Source: Agaricus subrufescens
Lineage: Eukaryota > Basidiomycota > Agaricomycetes > Agaricales > Agaricaceae
DNA: 64,000 nt
Reading direction: 5' to 3'
NCBI GenBank assembly: GCA_029945375.1
Contig: CM057065.1
Coordinates: 806,001 to 870,000 of the forward strand
Under the pieces are notes generated by a model, which saw nothing but the letters and a program-made list of their open reading frames with translations, made no database searches and had not been told where the DNA came from. The position numbers were made by a program, and so were the translations under genes. This document shows positions 10,597 to 21,777 of this stretch, one piece after another (position 1 is the stretch's first letter; every line of letters starts with the position of its first letter).

Positions 10597-13342
10597 ATGT
10601 CTTCCAAGTGCCACTTCCAACTTTCGCCAGTTCATCCACCTATCGGGACGGTTATTGACGGGGGCTCCCTCCAGCTCGTGGAGGTCTTGGGTGTCGGTGG
10701 TTACGGTGTAGTCTATCGCGCAGTCGAAGCTCGTCCGACTTCTATGGCGCCGAAGTCTTATGCGGTCAAGTGCTTGGTTGCCCCACCAGTTCAAAACCCT
10801 CGGTCTCGGCAAGTCCACATCCGTGAAATCACACTTCACCAGCTTGCTTCGAGGCACCCAGGAGTCGTTACCCTTCACCGTGTAGTGGAGAGCCATAATC
10901 TCACCTACATAATCATGGATTACGCCCCAGACCATGATCTCTTTACCCAAATTCTCCACAGCTGTCGTTATCTTGGTGATGACACTCTCATCAAGCACGT
11001 GTTCTTGCAGCTGCTTGACGCAGTTGAATATTGCCACTCGCTCGGTATCTATCATCGTGACCTCAAGCCTGAGAACATCCTCTGTTATGAAGACGGGCTT
11101 CGGATCGCTATCACTGACTTCGGGCTGGCTACGACTGAGAAGACGAGTGACGAGTTCCGCACCGGAAGCGTGTTTCACATGAGTCCAGGTGAGTTCTCGT
11201 CTCATACCCTCTCTTTCGTTACACGTGCTGATTGATGTTGGCGCCTTTTCCCCTACGTCAGAGTGCCAGGGTTCCAATTTCGGGCATCAAGGGAACTATT
11301 CTCCTATGCATAACGACATTTGGTCTCTGGGCATCATCCTTTTGAACCTTGCTACGGGCCGCAATCCATGGAAGTCGGCGACTGCTGATGACCCCACATT
11401 CCAAGCTTACATTCGCGGCCCCAACACCTTCCTCCCGAGCGTCCTTCCTATTTCCTCCGAAGTCAACAAAATTCTCGTCGGCATGCTCGACATTGATTAT
11501 AGGCGCCGCACCCCGCTTCGTGAGGTACGACGAGCAATCAGGGACGTTACCTCATTCTATTCCGAAGGTGTTATCTTCGAGGGCAGTATGGCTCGTTGCC
11601 CCTGGGAGTCTGGAATGGATATCGACAGCGATTCTTCCGAAGAATCAGACCCTCTTCCCCGTTCTCCTGCTCCTGAACCCGAGGTGGCCATCTCGCGTTG
11701 GAGTAAGGACACTACTTCTGATATTGTCTTCGCCCACCCAGGTCAACCACTTTGTATTGAAGAATCCACCTTTGATTGTACCAATCGCTCATCTTGCGGT
11801 GCGACATGGGCCTATGAATCTACTATTTCTTCTACATCTTCTACGTCTTCCTCCGATTCAGAGCTAGGTCTCGACAATTCGGATATGTTCGATGGATCTC
11901 GAACGCCTTCTGAAACTTCTATTCAGTCTCCTACATCCTCGTTTCCTACTACGCCGAATAGCGCTGAAGTCGCCTTCGGTTCCAAAGCTGCCATGCCGAA
12001 TCGTAAACCCCTTACTATCAACACCAACATTCCTCGGCCACGTTTCTATGATCACGTTGCAAGTGTCAACGATAATAGCTTCTCCGAAGAGTCAGCAATT
12101 ATGCAGACCGCTATTGAATATGATCCGTACTCGTCGATGTTTTATTTAACGAGCGCCATCTCGGAAAGCAAAGTCATTGCGCTACCCGCATCTGCTGTCA
12201 CCACGACGGCCGTCGCGGAGGACAAGGAGATGATCTCCCCTTCAGCTTGGCAGGCCTCGCAGGATATTTCGTCTCCTTCTATTTATTCTAGATCATCATC
12301 ACGTACATCATCATCGCCGTCAATCATGTCCCCACGTTCGATTCTTCCTCGTCATTTCCGCACTGGAATGCTCAGCCCTTCTGTTTTTCTACGATCCAAT
12401 TCGCCCTCGCCAGAGCCGAATTGGTTACCTTTGCGAGTTCAACCTCGGCCAGTTCCTACGGTAACAGATTCTTATTTCTCGGAACAAAGTCAGCATCTCT
12501 CCCCTGTTTATGACACAATTGCGATGACCGACGCCTTATCCTCACCTTCCCCTATGTCACCTTCAAGGCAGCCGCACGTCTTCTTCCCCGAGCCTCCGAC
12601 ACATATCCCCACCCCGAATCGACACGACAAACCTCAACTTATCGAAGGAGGCGGATCAAATAGTGGAGGAGCAACTAGGACAAAATCCAAACTCAATGGC
12701 TTATTCGGGCTCAAATTCTTTCCTCGCACACCATCGCCCGCGCGACAGCAAACTCGCGCCGTGCACGAACAAACACGATCTCCTTCGGCCAAAATCAGTT
12801 CTATCGACGATACCGTCCCCAACATCCCAGTCACAAGCACTGAAAACGCTACCGAGTCTAGCTCAGGGCTCACGTTTGGGGGTTTTACTTTCGAACCCCT
12901 TCGGCAAGCTCCTTCGTCTCCCCGTCCCGAGGCGAACAGTAAGCCCGGTCGATCGCTCATTACGCGTAATAAGAAGCTTGCTCAGGCGGTTGATGCCGAA
13001 GAGACCGAAGGTGAAGGTTCAGGACCGAGACGGAGAGAAACGAAACAGCGTCGCGAATCAATTTGGTTTGGAACGTGGGAGGCAGGTCGTCGACTCAGGG
13101 ATCGGGAAGCCGAATCGTTTACATCACAGAACGTCCCCTTTGGAACTCCCACCCATCTTTCTGGAACAGATGGTGTGACGCAGAAGCAGCCACACCCGGA
13201 AAATCCTACTTCTTCGCCGTCCTCAGGTAGACAGAGCCGGTTTTCTGTCGGTAGGCGGAATCGTCGCGAGCAGAGGTCGCGATCGCCGCGACATTGGTTT
13301 ATGCCAGGACGACTCTTTGCGTCAGCCGGTGCTGCCTCATGA
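10597..13342 (+). CDS. Ran1/Ksp1-like Ser/Thr protein kinase with long disordered tail
   Basis: Exons 10597-11188 and 11262-13342 flank a 73-bp GT-AG intron and encode 890 residues. The kinase domain covers about residues 20-290: glycine loop GVGGYGVV (32-39), ATP-binding Lys58, alpha-C Glu77, catalytic loop HRDLKPEN (153-160), DFG (174-176) and the activation-segment end MSPECQG. The last motif is restored only by splicing, which supports the intron. The TGSVFHMSPECQ pattern is typical of the fungal Ran1/Ksp1/Vhs1 group, which links nutrient status to growth and sexual development. The remaining 600 residues are low-complexity Ser/Pro/Thr, likely disordered and phosphorylated, ending in an Arg/Ser-rich segment. 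All catalytic residues are present, so it should be active. The exact subfamily is inferred. Confidence 0.9.
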
Positions 13343-15044
13343 TCTTTCTTGGTAAACAAAAAATTAAATTTTTCTTTATTCTTCATCTTCGTTCTTATCT
13401 CCTTCACGATTTTACGAACGTCTATGCATCATGACCGACATATCAAGCTCATAGAGTGGCATTATTTTTCTTTTTTTTTTTCACCGTTTTGCATATTACT
13501 ATCATACATAAATAGGATCAACTCGCTCAATTCATCGCATATCACAAGCATCATGACACTCTCACCCCGCCACACATGTAATCGCGTCGGAGTCGTCGTT
13601 ACATCGTTCTGACTATTGTTTGTAACGCATGTACTTATGTAAAACACATATGTAACGTATGCCACTCCTATAGTCAACAATCCAAATGGAATAATACGTG
13701 GAATCGAAACCAGTGTGATAGAGAGACGGTTTGAAACTGTACTTGAGCTCCGGAGCTTCTAAAGTGTCAGTGGCCGTTGAATGTCCGTCTTCGAAAGGGA
13801 GCAGGTTCTCTTACTCATGTCTCCGAGGATTCGCTTCTCGCCCCGATAGAAAACACCAAAGGAACAGTGGGTAGTATTGAAAAGCTATTTTCAATGCTAG
13901 GTGGCACAGAGATTTCCATCGATGATCGACACGGAAGAAACTCGGCAGTGAAACATTCATTCGAGTGCCTGCGTTCACGGTCTAGCTAAGGTCCAGATTT
14001 CCTAACGTTGTTTCTGTTACTCCCCCGTGAATGCACATACCCGCGAATATGATCAAGCTCGTGAATGTTCTTTAGAATGCCCAATCTGTATGACAGTGTT
14101 CTTGGATTACTTCATTAATACGCGGACTCTTCGCTAAGAGCAGATCAATACCAAATGAGTGGCGACGATGTCATCGTTCGTTAAAATAAGCGGCCTGCCT
14201 TTGACCTCATGCTTACGGACAGGGGAGCAGATAAAATAAATGAGCAAGCGAAAAAATCATGGGTTCACCTCAGGTCGGAACCCTGCTGGTAGTCTGTCCG
14301 GGAAGTCTGTGAGGGGTAAATTGTCGGAATTGAATATATACAGGCGAAAGGGGGACAGATCGAATGATGTTGAGTATGCACTTTTACGGTCACCAAGATC
14401 GGGAATATAATAGATTTCGGGGGTAATATTATCCGTAGAATGGCATTATCAAACAGGCCGTTTCCGTTGAAGGAGCGGATCTTGAAGGAGGAATGCCAGT
14501 AATCATTCAGACAGATGAAGTACTGCAAAATCAGGCTCCATGCCAGATTCATGCTCTATCGGCACTCGACCCAAATCGATGTGTTAGTTGCGTAAACTCT
14601 GCGTAAACCAAACACGCGGTTGTGTAGACGGTACTTTGTACAAACTTGCATCATGCAAGCCTTCTGATATTCTCCGCAGGTCATCGTAATAGATAAATAC
14701 AACTGCGGAAGACGAGCATTCCCGGAATGCATGATAAGACTAAATTTGCTTCACCCTACGGACCATGAGTGAAATTGAAGTTTGAAACTGATGATAGTCG
14801 ACAGCTCACTCAGTCTTCCCGAGACAAAGCGTGGTGGATTCATATTCACAATGAGGCACCGGGACCGACTATGAACGTGAAACAATTGTCGTTGTATTTT
14901 TTGTTTACATTTTCAAAGAGGCGGTATGACGAATAAAAAGGGTATCTTGGCATCATGATTTCAGGTTAGCGTACAAGCTGGAAATTCACAGTAATCATAT
15001 ATTACGCATCCGATTACTTTGGTATATCCAAGGACGACAAGGAG
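13343..15044. other. intergenic, no gene seen
   Basis: The first part, AT- and T-rich, is probably the kinase 3' UTR. The weak frames at 13777-13989 (+) and 14265-14552 (-) have no recognisable domain. Confidence 0.4.
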
Positions 15045-15652
15045 TTAAGAACTCTTGGCTGCGGCACGAGCCAGACTGGTAAGGGGTACAGTGACTTGCC
15101 ACCATGCCACCATGCCTAGTCCAACAAGACCGTGAAGTGTTCCCCAAACAATTTCAGGGGTGACTTTATATCTAGAGCAAGGATGGAATAATGTGAGATT
15201 GTCATAATTTCGGCACAACGAGGACTCAACTGTTCCGCAAGAGGACCCAAAGAATGGGGAATGAATCGTGGCGCCTGAAATAGAACTGTAGAAGCTACAC
15301 TGTGATAGACACAAAGACCCATTGCGAGGGCGCGCTTTCCCGGCAGAAAGTCGGGTAAAGAGTAGCACAAAAGAGAGATAAGGCATGTCGAAAGCGATAA
15401 CGCGGAGTACAGCTATGCCATAATTAATATGTAGACAAGGTGAATGGGAGCCAGAAACGCACCTTCAATAGTACAATGGTCGTATTGTTTAGTTGTAAAA
15501 ACGGCAGTACACCAGGCGACCACACCCCTTGTATTGCTAACGGAATTTCCAAAGCTATATGCACTAAGAAGACAACGACCCTGAAAAGTAGAATAAGCAA
15601 GCAAATGCGGCTTTCGTTAATTAACTTACAAGGGATGTCTGGGGTTCGACAT
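15045..15652 (-). CDS. small four-pass membrane protein (conserved hypothetical)
   Basis: Four exons, 15652-15630, 15580-15463, 15412-15231 and 15171-15045, are joined by introns of 49, 50 and 59 bp and encode 149 residues. Hydrophobic segments lie near residues 8-27 (LVHIALEIPLAIQGVW), 48-66, 75-95 and 120-140 (GTLHGLVGLGMVAWWQVTV). The segment LPFLQLNNTTIVLLKLYSAL sits between the first two. This pattern matches an uncharacterised fungal membrane-protein family that I recognise only as conserved. Each splice junction restores the frame and a coherent hydropathy pattern. The third donor, GTTGAG, is atypical, so that junction is the least certain. No catalytic motif is visible. Confidence 0.75.
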
Positions 15653-16196
15653 GACGATGTTGAGTATGAGGTGGGAGAAAGAAGTTGGAAAGGAAACGAA
15701 AGTAACATTACCCGACTGATCCGGCAATCCGAATGCCGCCATCAGTTTTCACACGGAGGGTTCCTAATGGAGATAAGACCGACGTGTTAACCCCGCTTCG
15801 ATAAGGACTCTCCATATCTCCACTCATTAACGTTTAACCTTTACAGTGCGCGAACGTTCTACTCAACAAAAGGCCGCTCAAGTAAAATTAATGACGGGGA
15901 TATTGTTACACGTGGGGGTTTCAACTATCAGAAACATGGCGTAGTATGCGAGCAACTTCCGATATTACGGATTTATACCCTGAAATCAATTACCACACAC
16001 AAACCACACACACGCACGACCTTGCTCGCGTTGTCCATGGTCCCCGAAAGGAGATCAGGAAGCACCCAATCACTTATTCAACACCCACCCGCCGTGCGCA
16101 GTGAGGATGTGGTGCGACATGCGGCACGCCCAGTTGTATTGGAAAGAGTTCGACTCCCATCGCGTGCCCGGACGGATATGATGGAGTTTCAGCGGT
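15653..16196. other. spacer between two minus-strand membrane-protein genes
   Basis: No gene seen. It must hold the promoter of the gene starting at 15652 and the terminator of the gene ending at 16197. Confidence 0.4.
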
Positions 16197-17219
16197 TCAA
16201 CGAGGACCAAACCCGATCAGGCGAAGCAATTTACATGCCCAATTCCATGCCCACATCCAGAAAGCAATCGATGTTAAACCAGGATTCAGGACGTTTCCCA
16301 AAAGTTGTAGGATACTGTTTGAGGGAACTAGTTGTGAGGGACCGACGTGTTTCTCGCCTGAATGACGGTGTAGCCCTCGGTTATATTTCCAGATGGTGAG
16401 GCTCGCGACGGTAATGCAGAGTAGTGAGATCGTTAGAATTTTGCAGAAACCGGATGACGTTGAAGTGCCAACGGTATTTGAAGTCTGATTCTCGACCTGA
16501 GCGAAGAAGGAGAAAACAGAAAGACGTTATAAGAAATTGCAGTGTCGTCGTCATGTAATGACCTATACTTACTACAGACGCCCAAGGAGACAATATTGGT
16601 ACGGTAAAATGGGACGGCAGATGCAGATGAAAGTTGAAACGACTCGAATCTCGTTCTTGCTTGTTGAGATAGGGGAAGCCGGACCAACTCCATAAGAAAG
16701 ACAGAAGGGGAAAACTTCGAGCATTTGGAGGGTTGAACGAGTTGTGGTTGCTGTAGCATATCACTACATATGTCAGAAGAACCAGGAGGAAAGCCATTGC
16801 GAGGACCAGAGCAGTCTGAAGCACGTGGCAGGAATAAGTAGTAAACCGGGGGCGTTTAATGACGACATACCACAAGCCTTTCCAGGTTGTTGTATTTTTC
16901 CTTGTACCGCGTCTCTAGGTTCAGCATCTCATCCTGAGCGAGGGCAGGTGAGTCACTAGTTGGTGTAGAAAGGAAAAAACCGCACCCGACGTTTGAGTTC
17001 CCCGTCTTCTCGTACCCTGTCAACCTCTTCAAAGTGTTTTTCGCGAGCAGAGAGGAGTGCTTCTGCCTTCAAGGCCCGAGAGGCCCAATAGTGTTCAGCA
17101 GGTGTTTGAGGACTAAGATTTGTGAACGGCACATGGTTTCTGCTCTGAGTTTGTCCGGCAGGAGCTGAGTAGGGCAAAGGTTTTTGAAGCTTTGTCCGGT
17201 GCATGAATGGCTCGATCAA
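16197..17219 (-). CDS. coiled-coil plus membrane-anchor protein (hypothetical)
   Basis: Four exons, 17219-16986, 16933-16871, 16815-16573 and 16496-16197, with introns of 52, 55 and 76 bp, encode 279 residues; all junctions are phase 0. The N-terminal third is polar and includes TPAEHYWASRALKAEALLSA, followed by a Glu/Arg-rich helix likely to form a coiled coil up to about residue 98. A membrane segment follows (TALVLAMAFLLVLLTYVV), then the segment SHFTVPILSPWASV, a second hydrophobic stretch (ILTISLLCITVASLTIW) and a Trp-rich amphipathic end. The order suggests a tail-anchored or hairpin membrane protein with a cytosolic coiled coil. I recognise the pattern from uncharacterised Agaricomycete proteins but know no function. 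The start is 68 bp from a divergent tRNA gene, so the two share a compact promoter region. Confidence 0.7.
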
Positions 17220-17287
17220 GATTCAACCATGTTTGCGCGACTTACTCAAAGCGGCAACTGCGATCGAGGATTAGTCACCTGCCCGAG

Positions 17288-17372
17288 TCCCTCTTAGCTC
17301 AGTTGGTAGAGCGCGTCACTAGTATATTCCTGGCACATGACGAGGTCAGTCGTTCAAGTCGGCTAGAGGGAA
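17288..17372 (+). tRNA. tRNA-Thr (anticodon AGU) with 12-bp intron
   Basis: The acceptor stem TCCCTCT/AGAGGGA pairs fully. D arm GCTC...GAGC, anticodon stem CGTCA/TGACG and T arm AGTCG/CGGCT around TTCAAGT complete the cloverleaf. The anticodon loop reads CTAGTA followed by a 12-bp intron (TATTCCTGGCAC) at the canonical position after base 37, then A38. Removing it gives a seven-base loop with anticodon AGU. The internal A box TAGCTCAGTTGG and B box GTTCAAGTC match Pol III consensus. Identity rests on the anticodon; a different intron placement would change it but would break the canonical position. Confidence 0.88.
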
Positions 17373-17375
17373 AGC

Positions 17376-17380
17376 TTTTT
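17376..17380 (+). terminator. Pol III terminator of tRNA-Thr
   Basis: A run of five T residues begins four bases after the discriminator base of the tRNA, the standard RNA polymerase III stop signal. Confidence 0.75.
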
Positions 17381-17452
17381 CCGGCCCGATCGGAGCACAG
17401 CTTTTGAATACCGCGGCCCATCAACCCTGTCTAACCTTCCGCACGCCCAGCT

Positions 17453-19125
17453 ATGGGCATTCTCCGCTCCTTGCAGATATTCCGCACGACAACAAAGGAT
17501 GATCTAGAGCTAACAGACGCGCAGCGGCTCATGTATACTGCTGAGAAACAGGAGAATTTCCGTTGGGTGTCCAAGCTGGTTTCCGGGTATTCAAACTATC
17601 GCCTGAAGGAGGAAGACGCTGTCTCTGAGGATTTGGTCTTTTGGCTTCGAGAAATAGGCGAGTATCGTGAGATTCTGAAGCCGACTACCATGCTGACGCT
17701 CTCTAGGGCAATTCGCGGAGGTAATCTATGCTTTCCTTTCCTTAGACAAACTCCTCGACAACTATAACTCGTTATGCCGACCCGGTTTTCCGTTGGAAGA
17801 GTTCTACGCTCTCTCTCCAGAGCCTTACCTATCTGCCGCCCTTCCACTGCCTGAAGACCAAAACAAAGGGTATTCTGCTACCAGCAGTGGTGTGCGATTG
17901 TTGGAACACACAAAAAGTACTGTCGCCAATCTGCCTGCCGCCGTATTTTCAAGATGGATCCATAATCAGGACTGTGCCAAGCTCAAGCCAGAAGCAGGGG
18001 CTTTTAGTCGGCCGAGTTTACCAAATTCTGATCTCGATGCCGGACACCGCGAGATTCCGAAGTGCCGATGTTCTCGTCAACGTCAACAAATTATCGTCAC
18101 TATAAGTGGAACATCATCCATACAACAAGCAATTCATGATCTACGGGCAACAAGGAGGCCCTACCCTGGTGCCCCGGATACCCCAGCGACGGTTCATACT
18201 GGATTTTGGGAATTGTACAAGGGCATGAGAGCCCAGCTCATCGAGAGCATCACTGCAGGGCTGCAGCTAGAACCTGACGAGTATCAACCAGAATCGATGG
18301 GAGATTTCTATAGCACTGATAGCGTGCTACGTGAGTTGGTCGTAACCGGCCACAGTATGGGAGGGGCAATCGCTCACCTTTTATGCATGGATCTCCTCTC
18401 GCCATACTCTGATCCAGAACAAAACGGAAATCGCTTGCTTCCGCTCGACGTTAAGAAGGCTCAAGAATCCCATCTCCAACGGTTAGGAATCCATAGTCTA
18501 CAGATCATAACTTTCGGCGAGCCACGGACCGGAAACCAAGGGCTAGTGGACCATTGGGTCGCCTTGAAGAAACGGCATGAACATGAATATGGTATTCCAA
18601 TTCAGGAATGGAGCGTCAAAGCTTATAATGACGGTACGTTTTATCCTTCTCTCCACCAGTTGATCTCAAGGCAATGCAGGTGTGCACGCGCTGCCCCTCA
18701 TGGTTTTTGGCTACAGACATTTTGCTCAGCAGCCACTTTATACCATCCGCGGGAAAACATACAGAGTGCCTGAAAGCGAAAGGGAGTGCGGATTGTTTCA
18801 TGTTGAATCCGTACATTCAACCCCCTCCGGTAATTCATCTCAGATTACACCTGATCCACAACCTGCGCCGGAGACCCCATCTTTGCCTCACGTACCACAC
18901 AACAACCCGCCCTTTCTAACAACGCCCGACTCGATACCACTTTCACCCTTAGGCGGTCACAATTACTACAACGAACGCGATATGGAGGGCTGTTTCTTGA
19001 GACGAATGGAATGGTTGGTCAAATCCGGGTTTGATAAGGATGGTTGGAGCGACCGCTATCAGGCAATAATGCAGAAACATACAACTCGAGTGCCCGCGAG
19101 CAGGAGAAGTTCCATAAAATCATAG
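17453..19125 (+). CDS. class 3 lipase-family alpha/beta hydrolase
   Basis: Exons 17453-17666, 17707-18633 and 18680-19125, with introns of 40 and 46 bp, encode 528 residues. The nucleophile elbow VTGHSMGG lies near residues 284-291 (Ser288). It is preceded by the ISGTSS segment and the TVHTGFWELYKGM helix typical of fungal class 3 lipases. ITFGEPRTGN probably supports the acidic residue, and GYRHF supplies the likely catalytic His after the second intron. No signal peptide is seen, so it should act inside the cell on acylglycerols or phospholipids. The segment around residues 160-200 is longer and more polar than usual and could hide another intron. The frame is open throughout. It starts about 80 bp after the tRNA gene on the same strand. 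Confidence 0.85.
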
Positions 19126-20740
19126 TACAAATCACGGGCACACCAAAGAGCGACTCATCCTCTTCTCGGTCAACCCTATGATCGACTGTCCCGTCTCACA
19201 ATCGGCCCCGCGGATCTTTCATATGCTGTGGATACTTGACACCACGGTATAGGTCATCTGCTAGCGAAGGAGGTAATTTTGTGGTGGGCAATAAAAGACA
19301 GGCCCCAAATGTTGATCGTCGAATTTTTGAATGTCCATTACGTAGATCAACAAATTAATCACGTCGCCTGCCACTTCGTTTTTTAGAGCTATTAATAGCC
19401 CGAAATCAATACTTTGCGCAGCCGATCAACAGGGAAAAGAATGTGAGGACCAACTACGCATTGGACCTGTTCTCATTGCTGCTAATAATGGAGATCGTTG
19501 CCGAATGATACTCCCATGTCATCGAAGAGGATACCCTCGGCATACGTTGGGCTCATCAGAAGTATCCTTTGTTTGACATTTAATACCCACAGCCGTGTCG
19601 CAAGCTATATGAACGTGGAATCATCTCAACGCCGATGTCATTAGCATCTTATAGCTCATTGAAAATAATGAATTTGGGGGACTATATATGACTCGACACT
19701 AATACACAGCCGGCGTACCTAATGATATTTCGAGTTTTGAGGAGCTTCTCAACACCATCGCCGCATGGGCAGCCTGACGCCGCGAGGTCATATCTCCACT
19801 ATATGAAGTTACCATCAGTTTTCCTTGACTACTATGGTTAAAAATTACATTCTGTGGTAGCCTGCAAGTGTTTGTCTTCTACCACTCTATTCTCATGAAG
19901 ATCATAGTACCTTGAATTTAATACCTTCTACTAGGCCCTCGGAGATTGATATGGGCGCATCCGTTTATTTCTGGACTCCTCTCTCGGAATTTTTTCCTGA
20001 ATACTAAGAATTTTACTTTCAGGATTCGGACGCGATTAAGACCTAGCGCTCTGCCGTTGGACTTATCTTGGGTTTATTAGCTCCTTTTGTGATTTGTAAG
20101 TGAGAATGGTGATAGGTAATTCTTGATTTTTAGGTCTGACATGATACACTGCTTGTAATCATCATTGTACATCGTCTCATGGTCCTTCCGCTTTGGAAAA
20201 CTTATAGAGGTCAAACATGAAGAAAGATAGGAAACCTCCGAACGGTGTTGCTAGCCCGATATACATACTCGCCGTTTAATTTATCAAGGGTCCAAGGCTC
20301 GACACTCAACTCTGCCGTCACTCAACAAAAGTTCAATTAGCCAAGACATGAATGGAGCCAGTACAAACTGCAATGGAGTGGCAATAGAAGTTGGGATCAT
20401 TACGCACTAGCCAATCAAGTTGCATTAAGTCCGAAGAATTTACCGAGCTACGCCCTTTCTCGGCATCATTACCTTAAACCTCCGGCGGCATATACAATAG
20501 TCCGGTGCATGGGGACGTGACAAAATGCATTGGACAGACAACTTCGATGATAGGGCGTTCAGTCGAAGTGAATCGAAAACTAGGGTTCTTTGAAAGGCCC
20601 ACAAAATGAAGAAGGCATAGTACGACATTATTGATCATCAAGCCGTAGATCGGGGGAAAGAATTTTTCTGATGGATCAGATGTAGCAAAAAGATTTTATA
20701 TTCAGCCTGAACGGTAATACCGTCCAGTAGCTACAAACCC
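19126..20740. other. AT-rich intergenic stretch
   Basis: No open frame with recognisable features. The short minus-strand frame at 20440-20628 is not supported by splice sites or motifs. Confidence 0.45.
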
Positions 20741-21777
20741 TTAGGGATTCGTAGAGTCTTCGATAGTCTGATGGTCCGAGGCTACGTCTGGAGCTTCTGC
20801 TACGAAAGAGAATGAACTGTGAGGCGGCGCTGGTGACATTTGAACGACTTTTGATTTCACTTACCTGATGTGCCATCAGACTCATGCCGAGCCTTAGCGT
20901 TGGCAAAAAAAATTTCCATCGCCTGGGACCAGGTGTTTGTTCGTCCTACAAACGACGCTTCCCAATCTTGAATTATCTGGGGTGGATAAGGCATGAAGAC
21001 AACGCGTGGATCTTGGAATGGTGAAGGGGCCGGGTCGGAGTCATCCTCGTCAACAACGAGGAGTAAAATTTCTAGGTGTTTGCAGGCACCCAGTATACAA
21101 GAGACAAAATTCTCGTTGACAAGACCATGCGGGTTCCATAGGCCTAAGCGTGAGAGAGATTTCAGCTGCGTGAGGTAGGAAAGAATATCCGGCTCGTCAT
21201 CATCTTCCCAGAAAACTATGTCGAGTTGTGTGAGTGCGACATGCCAAGACTGGTCGGCGTAACCAGGCTCGCCGAGTGCCTCGCATAAGGCTTGGAGATG
21301 GTGGACCTCGATGGAAAGCTTTCTGAGGGGAAGGGGGGCAATGAGTCGGTACATCGAGGTCGGTGGAAGCGTGGAGATGTAGTCGACCCAAAAAGCAAGG
21401 CTTCTCACCCCTGTGCAAACCGCTAAAATTCGTTCTGCATCCTGAGGTTCGACGGATATCGACAGACATAGTGACTTGACGTTCGTCGCAAAGAATATTG
21501 CCGGTTTAGAGACAAGAGTGCGCATGAATAAGACGGTATCGTCGGAACCCAATGTGACCATGTTATAGATCACTGGAGATATCCTAAAACCGCCGGAGTA
21601 AGACCACAGCTGACGTTGGCACCTCCCGCTCCTGACTCACCAATGGCAAACCACTTTGGACACGCGGACGAGTCGTATAGCATCCGGCATGTTTCCCCGG
21701 GCACATATGCAAAGAATTTCTCGTTGTAGTTCGACTGGGAGATTAGCGAGGTGAAATAGCGGAGGCTGAGAGAGCAT
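20741..21777 (-). CDS. F-box-like domain protein
   Basis: Three exons, 21777-21641, 21583-20865 and 20799-20741, with introns of 57 and 65 bp, encode 304 residues. The N-terminus FHLANLPVELQREILCICAR followed by RLVRVSKVVCHW matches the short F-box of Agaricomycete F-box proteins, which link substrates to SCF ubiquitin ligases through Skp1. The rest contains loose Leu-rich segments such as LTQLKSLSRLGLW and CKHLEILLLVVDEDD, suggesting degenerate leucine-rich repeats. I chose the Met at 21777 because the F-box usually lies at the very start. An upstream in-frame Met at 21930 would add 51 residues. The last exon could use an alternative acceptor at about 20821, but that runs into an early stop. 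The target is unknown. Confidence 0.75.

Noticed and set aside
13343..13680. Short frames after the kinase gene
   Set aside because: AT-rich and T-run sequence typical of a 3' UTR; no motifs.
16022..16399. Forward open frame of 125 codons
   Set aside because: It overlaps the last exon of the minus-strand membrane-protein gene, which has coherent hydropathy and splice sites; no motif on the forward strand.
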